NCBI GenBank assembly: GCA_039649175.1 | Contig: JBBWZS010000159.1 | Coordinates: 1-48,101, forward strand | Length of the DNA stretch: 48,101 bases | DNA from: DATAQC01 sp039649175 | GTDB lineage: Bacteria > Actinomycetota > Acidimicrobiia > Acidimicrobiales > AC-14 | Reading direction: 5' to 3' | In this document: in pieces, positions 15,508 to 25,970 of the stretch | Position numbering within the stretch: position 1 is the first letter of the stretch | How the letters are laid out: every line of letters begins with the position of its first letter | Position numbers and translations under genes: made by a program | The notes under the pieces: model-generated | Told to the model about the DNA's origin: nothing | Seen by the model: only the letters and a program-made list of their open reading frames with translations | Databases searched by the model: none

Positions 15508-15854
15508 GTCAGGGCGATGATCTCCGGTCCTTCTTGGCCGACGGTTCGCTGGTCGACGGTGGCGTGGACCCCGTCGATGGCCAGCCCGCCCAGCGCTTGG
15601 AGGGAGATGTGGGTAAGCCATCGTCGCCGGACGCGCCACCGGGCCCGACCATTCATGTCGTGGTCTGGGTCGACCCATCGACCTTTCTCCCAATACGGAG
15701 TGCAACTTCGTCGAACGGGGGAAAAGTAGTTGCCACCTCCTACGACTGGCTGATTCGCACGCCCGACAACGTTGCTCACCTCACGACCCTGGTTCCGCCC
15801 GGCCTCAGCCGAGCCAGCTATCTCCTCGGGGGTGGCGTGATCAGGATCGGCTGA
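15459..15854 (+). pseudogene. 3-prime remnant of a sigma-factor-linked secreted protein
   Basis: One frame is open from 15459 to the TAG-free end at 15854 without a convincing start (only TTG at 15534). It encodes LRSFLADGSLVDGG, DGQPAQRLEGD, VVVWVDPSTFLPIRS, and SYDWLIRTPDNVAHLTTLVP, the style of the C-terminal part of actinobacterial secreted proteins often encoded right after an ECF sigma factor. The N-terminal signal and first half are missing. Overlap with the sigma fragment suggests an internal deletion joined the two genes. Assignment to that partner type is from memory of such proteins, so moderate. Confidence 0.5.
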
Positions 15855-15887
15855 CGCCTCCGGCCATCAGGAGCTGAGAACGGCCGG

Positions 15888-15926
15888 TGACCAGTACAAT
15901 GACCAGGTGACCAGAAGAGTGACCGC
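15888..15926. promoter_or_regulatory. Promoter and iterated TGACCAG sites of the toxin-antitoxin pair
   Basis: A TACAAT hexamer (15895-15900) ends six bases before the antitoxin GTG at 15907, so the mRNA is probably leaderless. TGACCAG occurs at 15888, 15900 and 15908, and TGACCGC at 15920, all in the same orientation with spacings of 12, 8 and 12. These flank the -10 hexamer and are good candidates for autoregulatory binding by the antitoxin or the complex. Confidence 0.45.
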
Positions 15927-16134
15927 AACCGAGGCCAAGGCCCGAATCCTCGCCCTGCTCGACGAGGTTGCCGGCGGAGAGGAGATCGAGATCTCCAAGC
16001 ACGGGCACACCGTCGCCCGCCTGGTTCCCGCCAAAGGGCCGAGTGCTCTGAAGGGGAAGCTCGCCGGCCTGGCCCGCAGCGTGGGCTCCGACGAGGAGCT
16101 CTTCAGCACGGGCGAGACATGGTCGCTCGAATGA
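15907..16134 (+). CDS. Antitoxin, Phd/YefM-type (VapB-like)
   Basis: 75 residues. The N-terminal half has the Phd/YefM DNA-binding fold pattern: VTATEAKARILALLDEVAGG, EEIEISKHGHTVARLVP. The C-terminal ~25 residues (LARSVGSDEELFSTGETWSLE) would wrap around the toxin. It starts with GTG at 15907 just after a -10 hexamer, with no ribosome site, and its stop overlaps the ATG of the PIN toxin (ATGA). It should neutralise the toxin and repress the pair together with it. Confidence 0.88.
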   Translation: MTRRVTATEAKARILALLDEVAGGEEIEISKHGHTVARLVPAKGPSALKGKLAGLARSVGSDEELFSTGETWSLE

Positions 16135-16523
16135 CCACGCTGCTGCTCGACAGTCACGTCGTCCACTGGTGGTCGGCCGAGCCCGACCGTCTCAGCGCCG
16201 CGGCGAGCGCGGCACTGAGCCAGGCGGACGAGCTCGCCGTCGCCGGGGTCACCTGGTTCGAGCTGGCGTGGATGGCCGCCCGCGAGCGCATCATCGTCAG
16301 TTTCCCCGTCCGATCGTGGTTGGAGGAGCTGGGTGCCGAAGTGCTCACCATCGCCATCACACCGGCGATCGCATCGACGGCGGTCTCGCTCCCGTCGACC
16401 TTCCCCGGGGATCCCGCCGACCGACTCATCTACGCCACGGCGGTCGAGCGGGGCTGGCGACTCGTGACCAAGGACCGGCGCCTCCGACGGCACCGCCACC
16501 CGTCGCCCGTCACCATCTGGTGA
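16131..16523 (+). CDS. PIN-domain ribonuclease toxin (VapC-like)
   Basis: 130 residues from the ATG at 16131 that overlaps the antitoxin stop; a second ATG at 16119 would add four residues. PIN features: LLLDSHVVHWW with the first acidic residue, VTWFELAWMAARERI with the conserved Glu, FPGDPADRLIYATAVERGWRLVTKDRRL with the Asp residues and the TKD ending. These four acidic positions bind magnesium for RNA cleavage. It resembles the subgroup that pairs with Phd-type antitoxins. Free toxin would cleave RNA and stop growth; the target is unknown. Confidence 0.9.
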   Translation: MTTLLLDSHVVHWWSAEPDRLSAAASAALSQADELAVAGVTWFELAWMAARERIIVSFPVRSWLEELGAEVLTIAITPAIASTAVSLPSTFPGDPADRLIYATAVERGWRLVTKDRRLRRHRHPSPVTIW

Positions 16524-16551
16524 CGGTTGCCCGGAGCGGGTGCCAGCGCGG

Positions 16552-17657
16552 TTACGGGCCGGCCGTGCGGCGGCGCCAGCGGAGGAACGATTCCATGAAC
16601 GGGTCGAGGTCGCCATCGAGGACGGCGTTGATGTTGCCCGTCTCGTGATCGGTGCGTAGGTCCTTCACCAACTGGTAGGGAGCGAGCACATACGAGCGGA
16701 TCTGGCTCCCCCAGGTCACCTCCCGCTGCTCGCCGGACAGGGCGTCGAGCTCCTTGCGGCGCTCCTGGCGGGCCCGCTCGGCCAGCTTGGCAGCCAAGAT
16801 CTGCATGGCCACCGCCTTGTTCTGGTGCTGGCTGCGCTGGTTCTGGCACGACACCACGATGCCGGTGGGGAGGTGGGTGATCCGCACCGCCGAGTCGGTG
16901 ACGTTGACGTGCTGGCCGCCGGCCCCCGACGACCGGTAGGTGTCGACCCGCAGGTCCTTCTCGTCGATGTCGACCTCGGCGCTGACCTCCTCGAAGAAGG
17001 GGACGGCGTCGAAGGACGCGAAGGCCGTGTGGCGGCGGGACTGGGCGTCGAAAGGAGAGATGCGCACCAGGCGGTGGACACCCTTCTCCGACGACAGCAG
17101 CCCGTAGGCGTAACGGCCCCGCACGATGAAGGTGGCCGAGGTGATGCCCGCCTCGGTGCCGGCCGAGACCTCGTCGAGCTCGACCTCGAAGCCCCGCCGT
17201 TCGGCCCAGCGCAGGTACATGCGCAGCAGCATCTCGGCCCAGTCCTGGGAGTCGGTGCCTCCCGCTCCGGAGTGCACCTCGCACACGGCATCACCCTCGT
17301 CGTGCTCGCCGGTGTACAGCGACCGCAGCTCCAAGGCGTCGAGGTCGCGGACAAGGCTGGCCATGGCCGACTCCAACTCGGGGCCGACCGAGTCGTCCCC
17401 CTCGTCGCGGCCCATCTCGAACAGGAGCTGGGTGTCGGACAGTCGCCCGTCGAGGGCGTCGACGAGGTCGATGTCGTCTTTGACCCGGGACATCTCGGTG
17501 GTCAGGGCGCGGGCGGCGTCGGGGTCGTCCCACAGGCCGGGGTCGGATGCCGACTTCTCCAGCTCCACGAGCCGGGTGCGTTTGCCCTCGATGTCGAGGG
17601 CGGCCGCCAGTTCGGTGAGCCGCGTGCGCTCAGCGGTCAGTTCGTCGGTGAGGTCTT

Positions 17658-17661
<4 letters not shown>
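16552..17661 (-). CDS. prfB: Peptide chain release factor 2
   Basis: 369 residues, full length. It recognises UGA and UAA stop codons and triggers release of the finished protein. The anticodon-like SPF tripeptide is present in RLVRISPFDAQSRRH, the catalytic GGQ in YRSSGAGGQHVNVTDSAV, and the tail contains SQIRSYVLAPYQLVKDLRT. The gene is read in one frame; the programmed frameshift known from many other bacteria is absent. It starts with GTG at 17661, overlapping the secA stop by four bases, so secA and prfB form an operon. Confidence 0.97.
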
Positions 17662-20399
<2,738 letters not shown>

Positions 20400-20406
20400 G
20401 CCCGCC

Positions 20407-20412
20407 AGTCTA
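20407..20412 (-). promoter_or_regulatory. Candidate -10 hexamer for a leaderless secA transcript
   Basis: TAGACT on the minus strand ends 7 bases before the secA ATG, which would place the transcription start at the ATG. No recognisable -35 hexamer lies upstream, so this is tentative. Confidence 0.3.
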
Positions 20413-20473
20413 CCGACGGGCCTCAACGCCCGGTTTCGGCCCGCGAATAGAGTCACCACATCGTGCTTGGTCA

Positions 20474-20490
20474 GTTCTCGGTTTGAGAAC
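20474..20490. promoter_or_regulatory. Inverted repeat over the start of the glycosyltransferase gene
   Basis: GTTCTC-GGTTT-GAGAAC is a perfect 6-bp inverted repeat with a 5-base centre. The TTG start codon (20483-20485) falls in its centre and second arm. It could be an operator in the secA/glycosyltransferase intergenic region or an RNA hairpin hiding the start codon. Confidence 0.4.
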
Positions 20491-21268
20491 GGGGTCGGTA
20501 CCCGGCGAAGTCCAAGCCACCCGTGCCATCGGCGGCCGGGGGGTCCTCGTCGTCATGCCTGCGTACAACGCCGCCCGAACCCTGTCGGCGACCTGGCAGG
20601 CGATCCCCGGAGATTTCGTCGACGCCGTCCTTCTCGTCGACGACGGCAGCGACGACGCCACCCTCGAAGTCGCTTCACGACTTCCGATCGAGACCATCGC
20701 CCTGCCCCACAACGTCGGCTACGGGGGGAACCAGAAGACCTGCTACCTCGAGGCCCTCCGACTCGGCGCCAGTGTGGTGATCATGCTCCACCCGGACGGC
20801 CAATACGATCCTGCCCTGCTCCCCGATCTCGCCGCGCCGATACTCGCCGGCGACGCCGACCTCGTCCTCGGCAGCCGCATGTTGGTCCCCGGGGGAGCAC
20901 GCGCCGGCGGGATGCCGCTCTACCGCTATGTGTCGAACAAGGCGCTCACGGCCATCGAGAACAAGGTGTTGGGCACCCGGTTCAGCGAGCTCCACACCGG
21001 TTACCGGGCGTACTCGCGGTCGTTCCTGAAGACCGTTCCGTTCCTGCGGAACTCCGATGACTTCGTCTTCGACAGCCAGATCATCAGCCAGGCCGTGGCG
21101 TTCGGGCAGCGGGTCGCCGAAGTGGCGATCCGTACCCGCTACTTTCCCGAGGCGTCCTCGACGTCGATGAAGGCCAACATCCGCTATGGCTTCTCGACCC
21201 TGTGGACGGTCGCCCGCTTCCGGCTCCACCGTTCGGGCATCCTGGCGTCGCGCCTGTTCCTGCCGTGA
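20483..21268 (+). CDS. Family 2 glycosyltransferase, dolichol/polyprenyl-phosphate sugar transferase type
   Basis: 261 residues. GT-A fold motifs: VLVVMPAYNAARTL, AVLLVDDGSDDATLEVA, NVGYGGNQKTCYLEALRLGA, IMLHPDGQYDPALL with the DxD-like HPDGQ, VLGSRMLVPGGARAGGMPLYRYVSN, and FSELHTGYRAYSRSFLKTV. It would move a sugar from a nucleotide donor to a polyprenyl phosphate or similar acceptor at the inner membrane face. Only TTG at 20483 gives a suitable start; no ATG or GTG lies closer to the first motif. Its stop overlaps the GTG of the following membrane protein, so the two act together, probably in envelope glycan assembly. Confidence 0.88.
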   Translation: MRTGSVPGEVQATRAIGGRGVLVVMPAYNAARTLSATWQAIPGDFVDAVLLVDDGSDDATLEVASRLPIETIALPHNVGYGGNQKTCYLEALRLGASVVIMLHPDGQYDPALLPDLAAPILAGDADLVLGSRMLVPGGARAGGMPLYRYVSNKALTAIENKVLGTRFSELHTGYRAYSRSFLKTVPFLRNSDDFVFDSQIISQAVAFGQRVAEVAIRTRYFPEASSTSMKANIRYGFSTLWTVARFRLHRSGILASRLFLP

Positions 21269-22917
21269 GGTCGCCAGTCGACCCACCCAGCCCGCAGATC
21301 GCCGACCAGCCCGAGCACCAGGCAGAGCCGAGCGTCGAGCCGGCGGCGGCGGTCTCGGATGTCCCGGCGCCATCGTGGATCGACGAGCATCGCTACCTGT
21401 GCCTGTCGGCCGTGGTGGTCCTGCTCCTGACCATCTTCACGCTGAAGGGCCGGTGGGCGATGGGGGTGGACATCTGGGAGCACGCCGCCGCCATCCGCGA
21501 GCTCTCGCTGCACCCCCTCCACCCCCAGCACCCCTTCTACGCCGTCGACGCCTCGCACCAGTTCTTCAACCCCTATTCGCTCGTCCTCGCCCTGGTGTCC
21601 CGCATCACCGGGGTCGGTGTCCCGACCGTCTTGAACGTGGCGGGGATCGCCAACGTGGTGCTGCTGCTGGTGGGCCTCCACCTGTTCGTCACCCGTATCA
21701 GCCGGCGGCGCCATGTCGACTTCTACACGCTGCTCCTCGTCCTGGTGCTCTGGGGCCCAGGGGCGTGGTTCTTCAGCGGCTTCCTGCACTGGGACGTGCT
21801 CCCGATCGTGATGACCTACCCGTCGACATTCGCCAAGGGCGTGTCCCTGATCGCCCTGTGGCTCTACCAGCGCCACCTCGACGAACGCGACCGCCGGCTC
21901 CTGGTGATCATCGTGGCGTTGCTGACCGTCACCCTCCTGTCTCATCCCGTCGATGCCCTGGCCGCCTACATCGGCCTGGTGGCGCTGTCGTTCCGCCACG
22001 ACGACCAACGGGTGGATCGCACCGTCGCGCTGGCGCTGGCCATCGCCGCCACCTCGTTCCTGGTGGCCTTCCTCTGGCCCTACTTCTCCCTGTACGGGCT
22101 CCTGTTCGGGCACGCCCAAGCCCACTACCGGGAGTCGATCGGGGGAGCCGACCACGACATGTACGTCCATGTCCTGTCCCGCATCTTCCCGATGCTCATC
22201 GTCGTCCCCTTCTTCGTGCGCCGGCTCTGGAGGGACTGGCGTGACCCGCTCGCCCTGTACCTGACCGGCCTCGTCCTGCTGTACGCCTACGGGTACGCGG
22301 TGAAGAACTGGTCGTACGGGCGCCTCGTCTCCTCGATCATGTTCATCGCCGCCATCCTCCTGGCCGAGGAACTGGTCATGGCGGCCGAGGCCGCCTCGAG
22401 GGCCGGCGACGCCGCCCGGCCGGCGCTGCGATGGGTCCAGGTGACGACTGTCGGGCTGCTGGTCCTGGGGACCTACAACGTGCGCAACGGCTTTGTCGTC
22501 CTTCCCGATCCGATCGCCAGGCGGTTCCCGTACAGCTGGGTGCACAGCAACGTGGACATGGCCAAGCTCTCCCAGTTCGACTTCCTCACCCGGCTGACCA
22601 CCCGGTCCGACGTCGTGCTCTCCGACGTCTACACCAGCCTCTCGATCCCGACGTTCTCCGGGCGGACCGTCGCCGTGGCCCGGACGCAAGCCTTCGTCGA
22701 CGCTGATCAGCGGGGCACCGACCTGGGGACGTTCTTCAACCCGGCGACTCCTGAGCCCACGCGACGAGGCATCCTGCGCAAGTACAAAGTCGGCTTCGTG
22801 CTCCTCCTCCGCGAGCGCCTGGCCGCGGAGCCGGCGACGTACGTGCCCCTACAGAGCCTGGGGCGCACCGTTCACACCAACGCCCGGTTCGTGCTCGTCG
22901 ACGTTCGGGGTCGCTGA
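21265..22917 (+). CDS. Polytopic membrane protein, possibly GT-C glycosyltransferase
   Basis: 550 residues from a GTG overlapping the previous stop. After a Pro/Glu-rich N-terminus it has about ten membrane helices, starting with YLCLSAVVVLLLTIFTL and including NVVLLLVGLHLFV, FYTLLLVLVLWGPGAWFFSG, LLVIIVALLTVTLLSHPVDA, and IMFIAAILLAEELVM. The first outside loop MGVDIWEHAAAIRELSLHP carries an Asp/Glu pair of the kind found in GT-C enzymes that use lipid-linked sugars. The C-terminal ~120 residues are soluble (DVVLSDVYTSLSIPTFSGR). I do not recognise a specific family. Coupling to the polyprenyl-type glycosyltransferase supports a sugar-transfer role. Its last 69 bases overlap the convergent gene. 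Confidence 0.7.
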   Translation: MRSPVDPPSPQIADQPEHQAEPSVEPAAAVSDVPAPSWIDEHRYLCLSAVVVLLLTIFTLKGRWAMGVDIWEHAAAIRELSLHPLHPQHPFYAVDASHQFFNPYSLVLALVSRITGVGVPTVLNVAGIANVVLLLVGLHLFVTRISRRRHVDFYTLLLVLVLWGPGAWFFSGFLHWDVLPIVMTYPSTFAKGVSLIALWLYQRHLDERDRRLLVIIVALLTVTLLSHPVDALAAYIGLVALSFRHDDQRVDRTVALALAIAATSFLVAFLWPYFSLYGLLFGHAQAHYRESIGGADHDMYVHVLSRIFPMLIVVPFFVRRLWRDWRDPLALYLTGLVLLYAYGYAVKNWSYGRLVSSIMFIAAILLAEELVMAAEAASRAGDAARPALRWVQVTTVGLLVLGTYNVRNGFVVLPDPIARRFPYSWVHSNVDMAKLSQFDFLTRLTTRSDVVLSDVYTSLSIPTFSGRTVAVARTQAFVDADQRGTDLGTFFNPATPEPTRRGILRKYKVGFVLLLRERLAAEPATYVPLQSLGRTVHTNARFVLVDVRGR

Positions 22918-24255
22918 GCCTTCGCCGGGCTGCGAGCGAGGCCGGGGTGTCCTCCGGTGCGTGATCCCGGCGGCCAGGACCTCGGCGCTCAAAGCGGCGG
23001 CGCACACGAACAACGGCACCAGCGGGATCGTGTAGCGCGGGTTGAACCCGGCGGTGGCCGACGATCCGACGAGCAGGGCCCAGGCCATGGCCGCCAGCAG
23101 GGCGATCTCGAGGCGGCGCGCCTGCCCGGTCACGAGGGCAGCGAGGGCCACCGCGGTGGCGGCCGGGATCAACCACCACGGCACGTGCACGTACCGCTCG
23201 TAGCGGTTCTTGAGGCTTCCGGGTGACCCGTAGAGGCTCAGCTCCACCGGCGCCTTCTTGGGGCCCAGGTAATGGGCGACATCGGACGACACCATCCGCG
23301 TGTAGGCCAGTGGGTGGGCGCGGATGACGCCCAACGAGAAGTCGCGCAGCAGGCGGTCGCTCGCCGGCGTGATGGCGGTGTCCACGTCGACGTCACCCGT
23401 CGGCCCGAAGAACAACTGCTGGGCGGGGGACGCCCGGGAGAACAGGTAGAAGTCGGGGTTGGACACGGTGGGCGCGTGGCAGAGCGGGAGGGTGGCCGGC
23501 GGGACGTGGGCGTGGGAGCAGTCGGCGATGGGGCCGACCTTGGCGTAGAGGAACCAGCCGTCGCCGTCGGTGAGGGCGAACGAGCCACCGTGCACGCTGT
23601 GGAAGGTGCAGTACCCCAGCAGCGGCACCACCACGGCCGCCACCGCCACCAGTGAGCGCCGCCAGCCCAAGCCGAGGAGCCCCACGTAGGCCACCCACAC
23701 GGGGACGGCGAAGATCCCGACGGCCCGGGTGACCACGGCCAGGGCGAGCAACAGCCCGCTGGTCACCACGGCCGGCGTTCCCCGCCCGGTGGCGGCCACC
23801 AGCACCACCGAGGCCGTCACCGTGAGGGTGAAGAAGGTCTCGCTCAACACGTCGGTCTCCAGGGCCACGCCGTAAGCGTCGATGACAACCACGGCCACGG
23901 CGACCGCCGCCAGCCACCGCCGGGTGCCGAGGCGCACCAGGAGCACGTAGACGAGCACACCGAGCACCAACCCGGCCACGTGCTGGACGTCGGTCATCCA
24001 CCGCAGGTTGGCGGTCCCCGCCGACAGCACACGGATCAGCACCGGATAGCCGTTGGGTCGCAACGCCGAGAAGGTGAAGGGGGCGTTCTTGGACAGCCGG
24101 AGGTAGATGAGCGAGTCCTGGTAGACCGACGGCACCCCCGTCCGGCCCACCGCGACCCTGATGACGGCACCCACGATCAGCACCCCGACGAGGCCGCCAT
24201 GGCGCACCACACCGGCGACGGCCCGGCGCGCCGATGCCATGCGCGCCGATGCCAT
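22849..24255 (-). CDS. Polytopic membrane protein, likely GT-C glycosyltransferase
   Basis: 468 residues. About ten membrane helices follow a first outside loop with VPSVYQDSLIYLRLSKNAPF and ALRPNGYPVLIRVL, resembling the acidic first loop of ArnT/PMT-type GT-C enzymes. Further helices include AVAVAVVVIDAYGVALE, VSETFFTLTVTASVVLV-like stretches and IALLAAMAWALLVGSS, then FNPRYTIPLVPLFVC, a phrase common near the end of such transferases. It starts inside a 15-bp tandem repeat, so the first residues are MASARMASARR and two starts (24255, 24240) are possible. Its 3-prime end overlaps the convergent membrane protein gene by 69 bases. Substrate unknown. Confidence 0.7.
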   Translation of the reverse strand: MASARMASARRAVAGVVRHGGLVGVLIVGAVIRVAVGRTGVPSVYQDSLIYLRLSKNAPFTFSALRPNGYPVLIRVLSAGTANLRWMTDVQHVAGLVLGVLVYVLLVRLGTRRWLAAVAVAVVVIDAYGVALETDVLSETFFTLTVTASVVLVAATGRGTPAVVTSGLLLALAVVTRAVGIFAVPVWVAYVGLLGLGWRRSLVAVAAVVVPLLGYCTFHSVHGGSFALTDGDGWFLYAKVGPIADCSHAHVPPATLPLCHAPTVSNPDFYLFSRASPAQQLFFGPTGDVDVDTAITPASDRLLRDFSLGVIRAHPLAYTRMVSSDVAHYLGPKKAPVELSLYGSPGSLKNRYERYVHVPWWLIPAATAVALAALVTGQARRLEIALLAAMAWALLVGSSATAGFNPRYTIPLVPLFVCAAALSAEVLAAGITHRRTPRPRSQPGEGSATPNVDEHEPGVGVNGAPQAL

Positions 24256-24270
24256 GCCCGCCGATGCCGT
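24226..24270. repeat. 15-bp tandem repeat at the start of the GT-C gene
   Basis: Three copies of GCGCGCCGATGCCAT: 24226-24240 and 24241-24255 are identical and 24256-24270 has two changes. On the minus strand each exact copy supplies an ATG, giving in-frame duplicate starts (MASAR MASAR). Copy-number change would keep the frame. Confidence 0.85.
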
Positions 24271-24321
24271 GGCCGCCGGCTGCCATCGCTTCGCCGACCG
24301 CGGTTGCCTCAGCGGCTGCGC

Positions 24322-25011
24322 CTACTCGTCGGGGGCAGTCGCAGCCGCCGGCACGCCGCCTGCGTCGAGGCGGGACCGGAGCTGGACCTTGGCCAGGATG
24401 TTGGCCACGTGGTTGCGCACCGCGCTCTCACTCACCCCGAGCCTGTCGGCGATGTCGCCGTTGGCCTCCCCCCGGGCCACCCGCTTGAGCACGTCGAGCT
24501 CCTGGGGCGTGAGGCGGGTAGCCGATACGGGCTCTCCCGGGCGGTCGGGCGAGGAGGCATCCGCCACCGAGAACTCGGTGACGAGCTTGGCCGCCATGGT
24601 CGGCGACAACAGGCTGGCGCCGGCCATGACCGCCCGCACGGCGTCGGCCACCTGGTCGATGGAGACCGCCTTGAGGAGGTACCCGTTGGCTCCCGCCTTG
24701 ATGGCCGCGAACAGGTCCTCCTCCTCGTCGCTCACCGTGAGCATGATGATGCGACTCGTCGGGAACGAGCGGCGGATGCGGCGGGTGGCGGCGATGCCGT
24801 CGAGGTGGGGCATGCGGACATCCATGAGGATGATGTCGGGGGCCAGCTCGGCCGCCTTGGCCACCGCCACCTCGCCGTCAGGAGCCTCCCCCACCACCAC
24901 GATGTCGCCCTCGGATTCGAGGACGATGGTCAGCCCGCGGCGGAACATGTCGTGGTCGTCGGCCACGAGCACCCTGATGGGCTCGTCCAGCGGCACCGCG
25001 GAGTTGGACAC
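24322..25011 (-). CDS. LuxR/NarL-family response regulator, orphan
   Basis: 229 residues from the GTG at 25011. The receiver domain (residues ~13-130) has RVLVADDHDMFRRGL with the acidic pair, the phosphorylated Asp in IILMDVRMPHLDG, the Thr in IIMLTVSDEEED and the Lys in GYLLKAVS. The C-terminal LuxR-type helix-turn-helix (about 165-225) reads LTPQELDVLKRVARGEANG, ADRLGVSESAVRNHVANIL. It would bind DNA after phosphorylation. No sensor kinase is encoded nearby. It starts 7 bases after the hpf stop, so it is co-transcribed with the ribosome hibernation factor; the GT-C gene follows after 66 bases. Confidence 0.92.
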   Translation of the reverse strand: MSNSAVPLDEPIRVLVADDHDMFRRGLTIVLESEGDIVVVGEAPDGEVAVAKAAELAPDIILMDVRMPHLDGIAATRRIRRSFPTSRIIMLTVSDEEEDLFAAIKAGANGYLLKAVSIDQVADAVRAVMAGASLLSPTMAAKLVTEFSVADASSPDRPGEPVSATRLTPQELDVLKRVARGEANGDIADRLGVSESAVRNHVANILAKVQLRSRLDAGGVPAAATAPDE

Positions 25012-25018
25012 GGCGGCG

Positions 25019-25639
25019 CTAGCCGCCGTCGATGAGCCCGAAATGGCCGTCGTCGCGCCGGTACACCACGGTGGCCAGTCCACTCTCGGCGTTGGTGAAG
25101 AAGTAGAAGTCGTGGCCCACCAGGTCCATCTGCAGGGTGGCCTCTTCCGGGGTCATGGGCTTGGTGGCGAAGTGCTTGGTCTTGACGAACCGGGGCCCGG
25201 CTTCGCCACCGTCGTCGTCGGCCTCGTCGAGCAGGCCGGCCAGCCCGTCGCCCTCGGCGGTGGGGGCACCGGTGCCGTTGCCGTTGGCGCTGCCGTTGAG
25301 GCTCCCGTTCAGCCGGGACGAGGCGTGACGGGGGTGGGATCGGCCGATCAGACGGCTCTTCAACCGCGACACCTGGTGATCGAGCTTCTCCACCACCCGG
25401 TCGATGGATCCCAGCGTGTCCGGGGCGGCGGCCTTGGCCCGGACGACGTGACCGTGCCCACGGAGGGTGACCTCACACACCTCCTTGTCGGTGATGCGAG
25501 GGTTGCGCTCTTCGGAGAAGTGGATCTCGGCGTGGTCCCAACCGTCGAGATGGCGACCGATCCGGGTCACCTTCTCGCGAGCTATCGCCCGAAGCGCCTC
25601 GGGAACCTCGGCGTTGCGGCACTGCATGGTGACGTCCAT
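25019..25639 (-). CDS. hpf: Ribosome hibernation promoting factor, long form
   Basis: 206 residues. Residues 1-105 are the RaiA/HPF ribosome-binding domain (MDVTMQCRNAEVPEALRAIA, HAEIHFSEERNPRI, VCEVTLRGHGHVVRAKA, DRVVEKLDHQVSRLKSR). A Gly/Asn/Ser-rich linker (about NGSLNGSANGNGTG) follows, then the ~60-residue C-terminal dimerisation domain (RFVKTKHFATKPMTPEEA, QMDLVGHDFYFFTNAESG, VVYRRDDGHFGLI). The long form joins two 70S ribosomes into inactive 100S dimers during starvation. ATG at 25639 has GGAGAG upstream and matches the family start. Upstream in-frame codons to 25726 are unlikely to be translated. Confidence 0.95.
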   Translation of the reverse strand: MDVTMQCRNAEVPEALRAIAREKVTRIGRHLDGWDHAEIHFSEERNPRITDKEVCEVTLRGHGHVVRAKAAAPDTLGSIDRVVEKLDHQVSRLKSRLIGRSHPRHASSRLNGSLNGSANGNGTGAPTAEGDGLAGLLDEADDDGGEAGPRFVKTKHFATKPMTPEEATLQMDLVGHDFYFFTNAESGLATVVYRRDDGHFGLIDGG

Positions 25640-25970
25640 CGCTCTCCGTTCTGCCATCGGCATCGCCGGCGGGGACGGTGCCCCCGCCGACGCGTGGGAA
25701 CTACGGACCCGTCTCGGCGCAGCCACGAGCCGGCTCGGTTCGAGCCTGACACTCGACGAGGTGGAGGTGCGGTCGACAACGGCGCCGCTCCCTCGTGCTC
25801 GACTCCCCTCGGGGACCGACTGGGCAGGGTGCCCCTCCTCGTCATCACGACGGGACTGATCATGGCAGGGCTGGCCCGGTTCGCCCGGGTCGGACCCTCT
25901 CCCGAGTGTACGTCGCTGCCGGGGCCCGGGACACCGGAGTCGGCTGGACCGGGAGGCAGGTGAACAGGAG
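25640..25970. other. Intergenic region with a hairpin upstream of hpf
   Basis: No convincing gene lies here. The clearest element is a perfect 8-bp hairpin, CGGCGGGG (25667-25674) with CCCCGCCG (25682-25689) and a 7-base loop, about 28 bases before the hpf start on the minus strand. It could be the comF terminator or part of the hpf leader. Confidence 0.4.

Noticed and set aside
21184..22689. A 501-codon open frame antisense to the membrane protein at 21265-22917
   Set aside because: Asp/Gly/His/Gln-rich shadow; the plus strand encodes regular membrane helices and is coupled to the upstream gene.
24226..24270. CRISPR-like repeat
   Set aside because: Copies are directly adjacent without spacers and are in coding frame; this is a simple tandem repeat.
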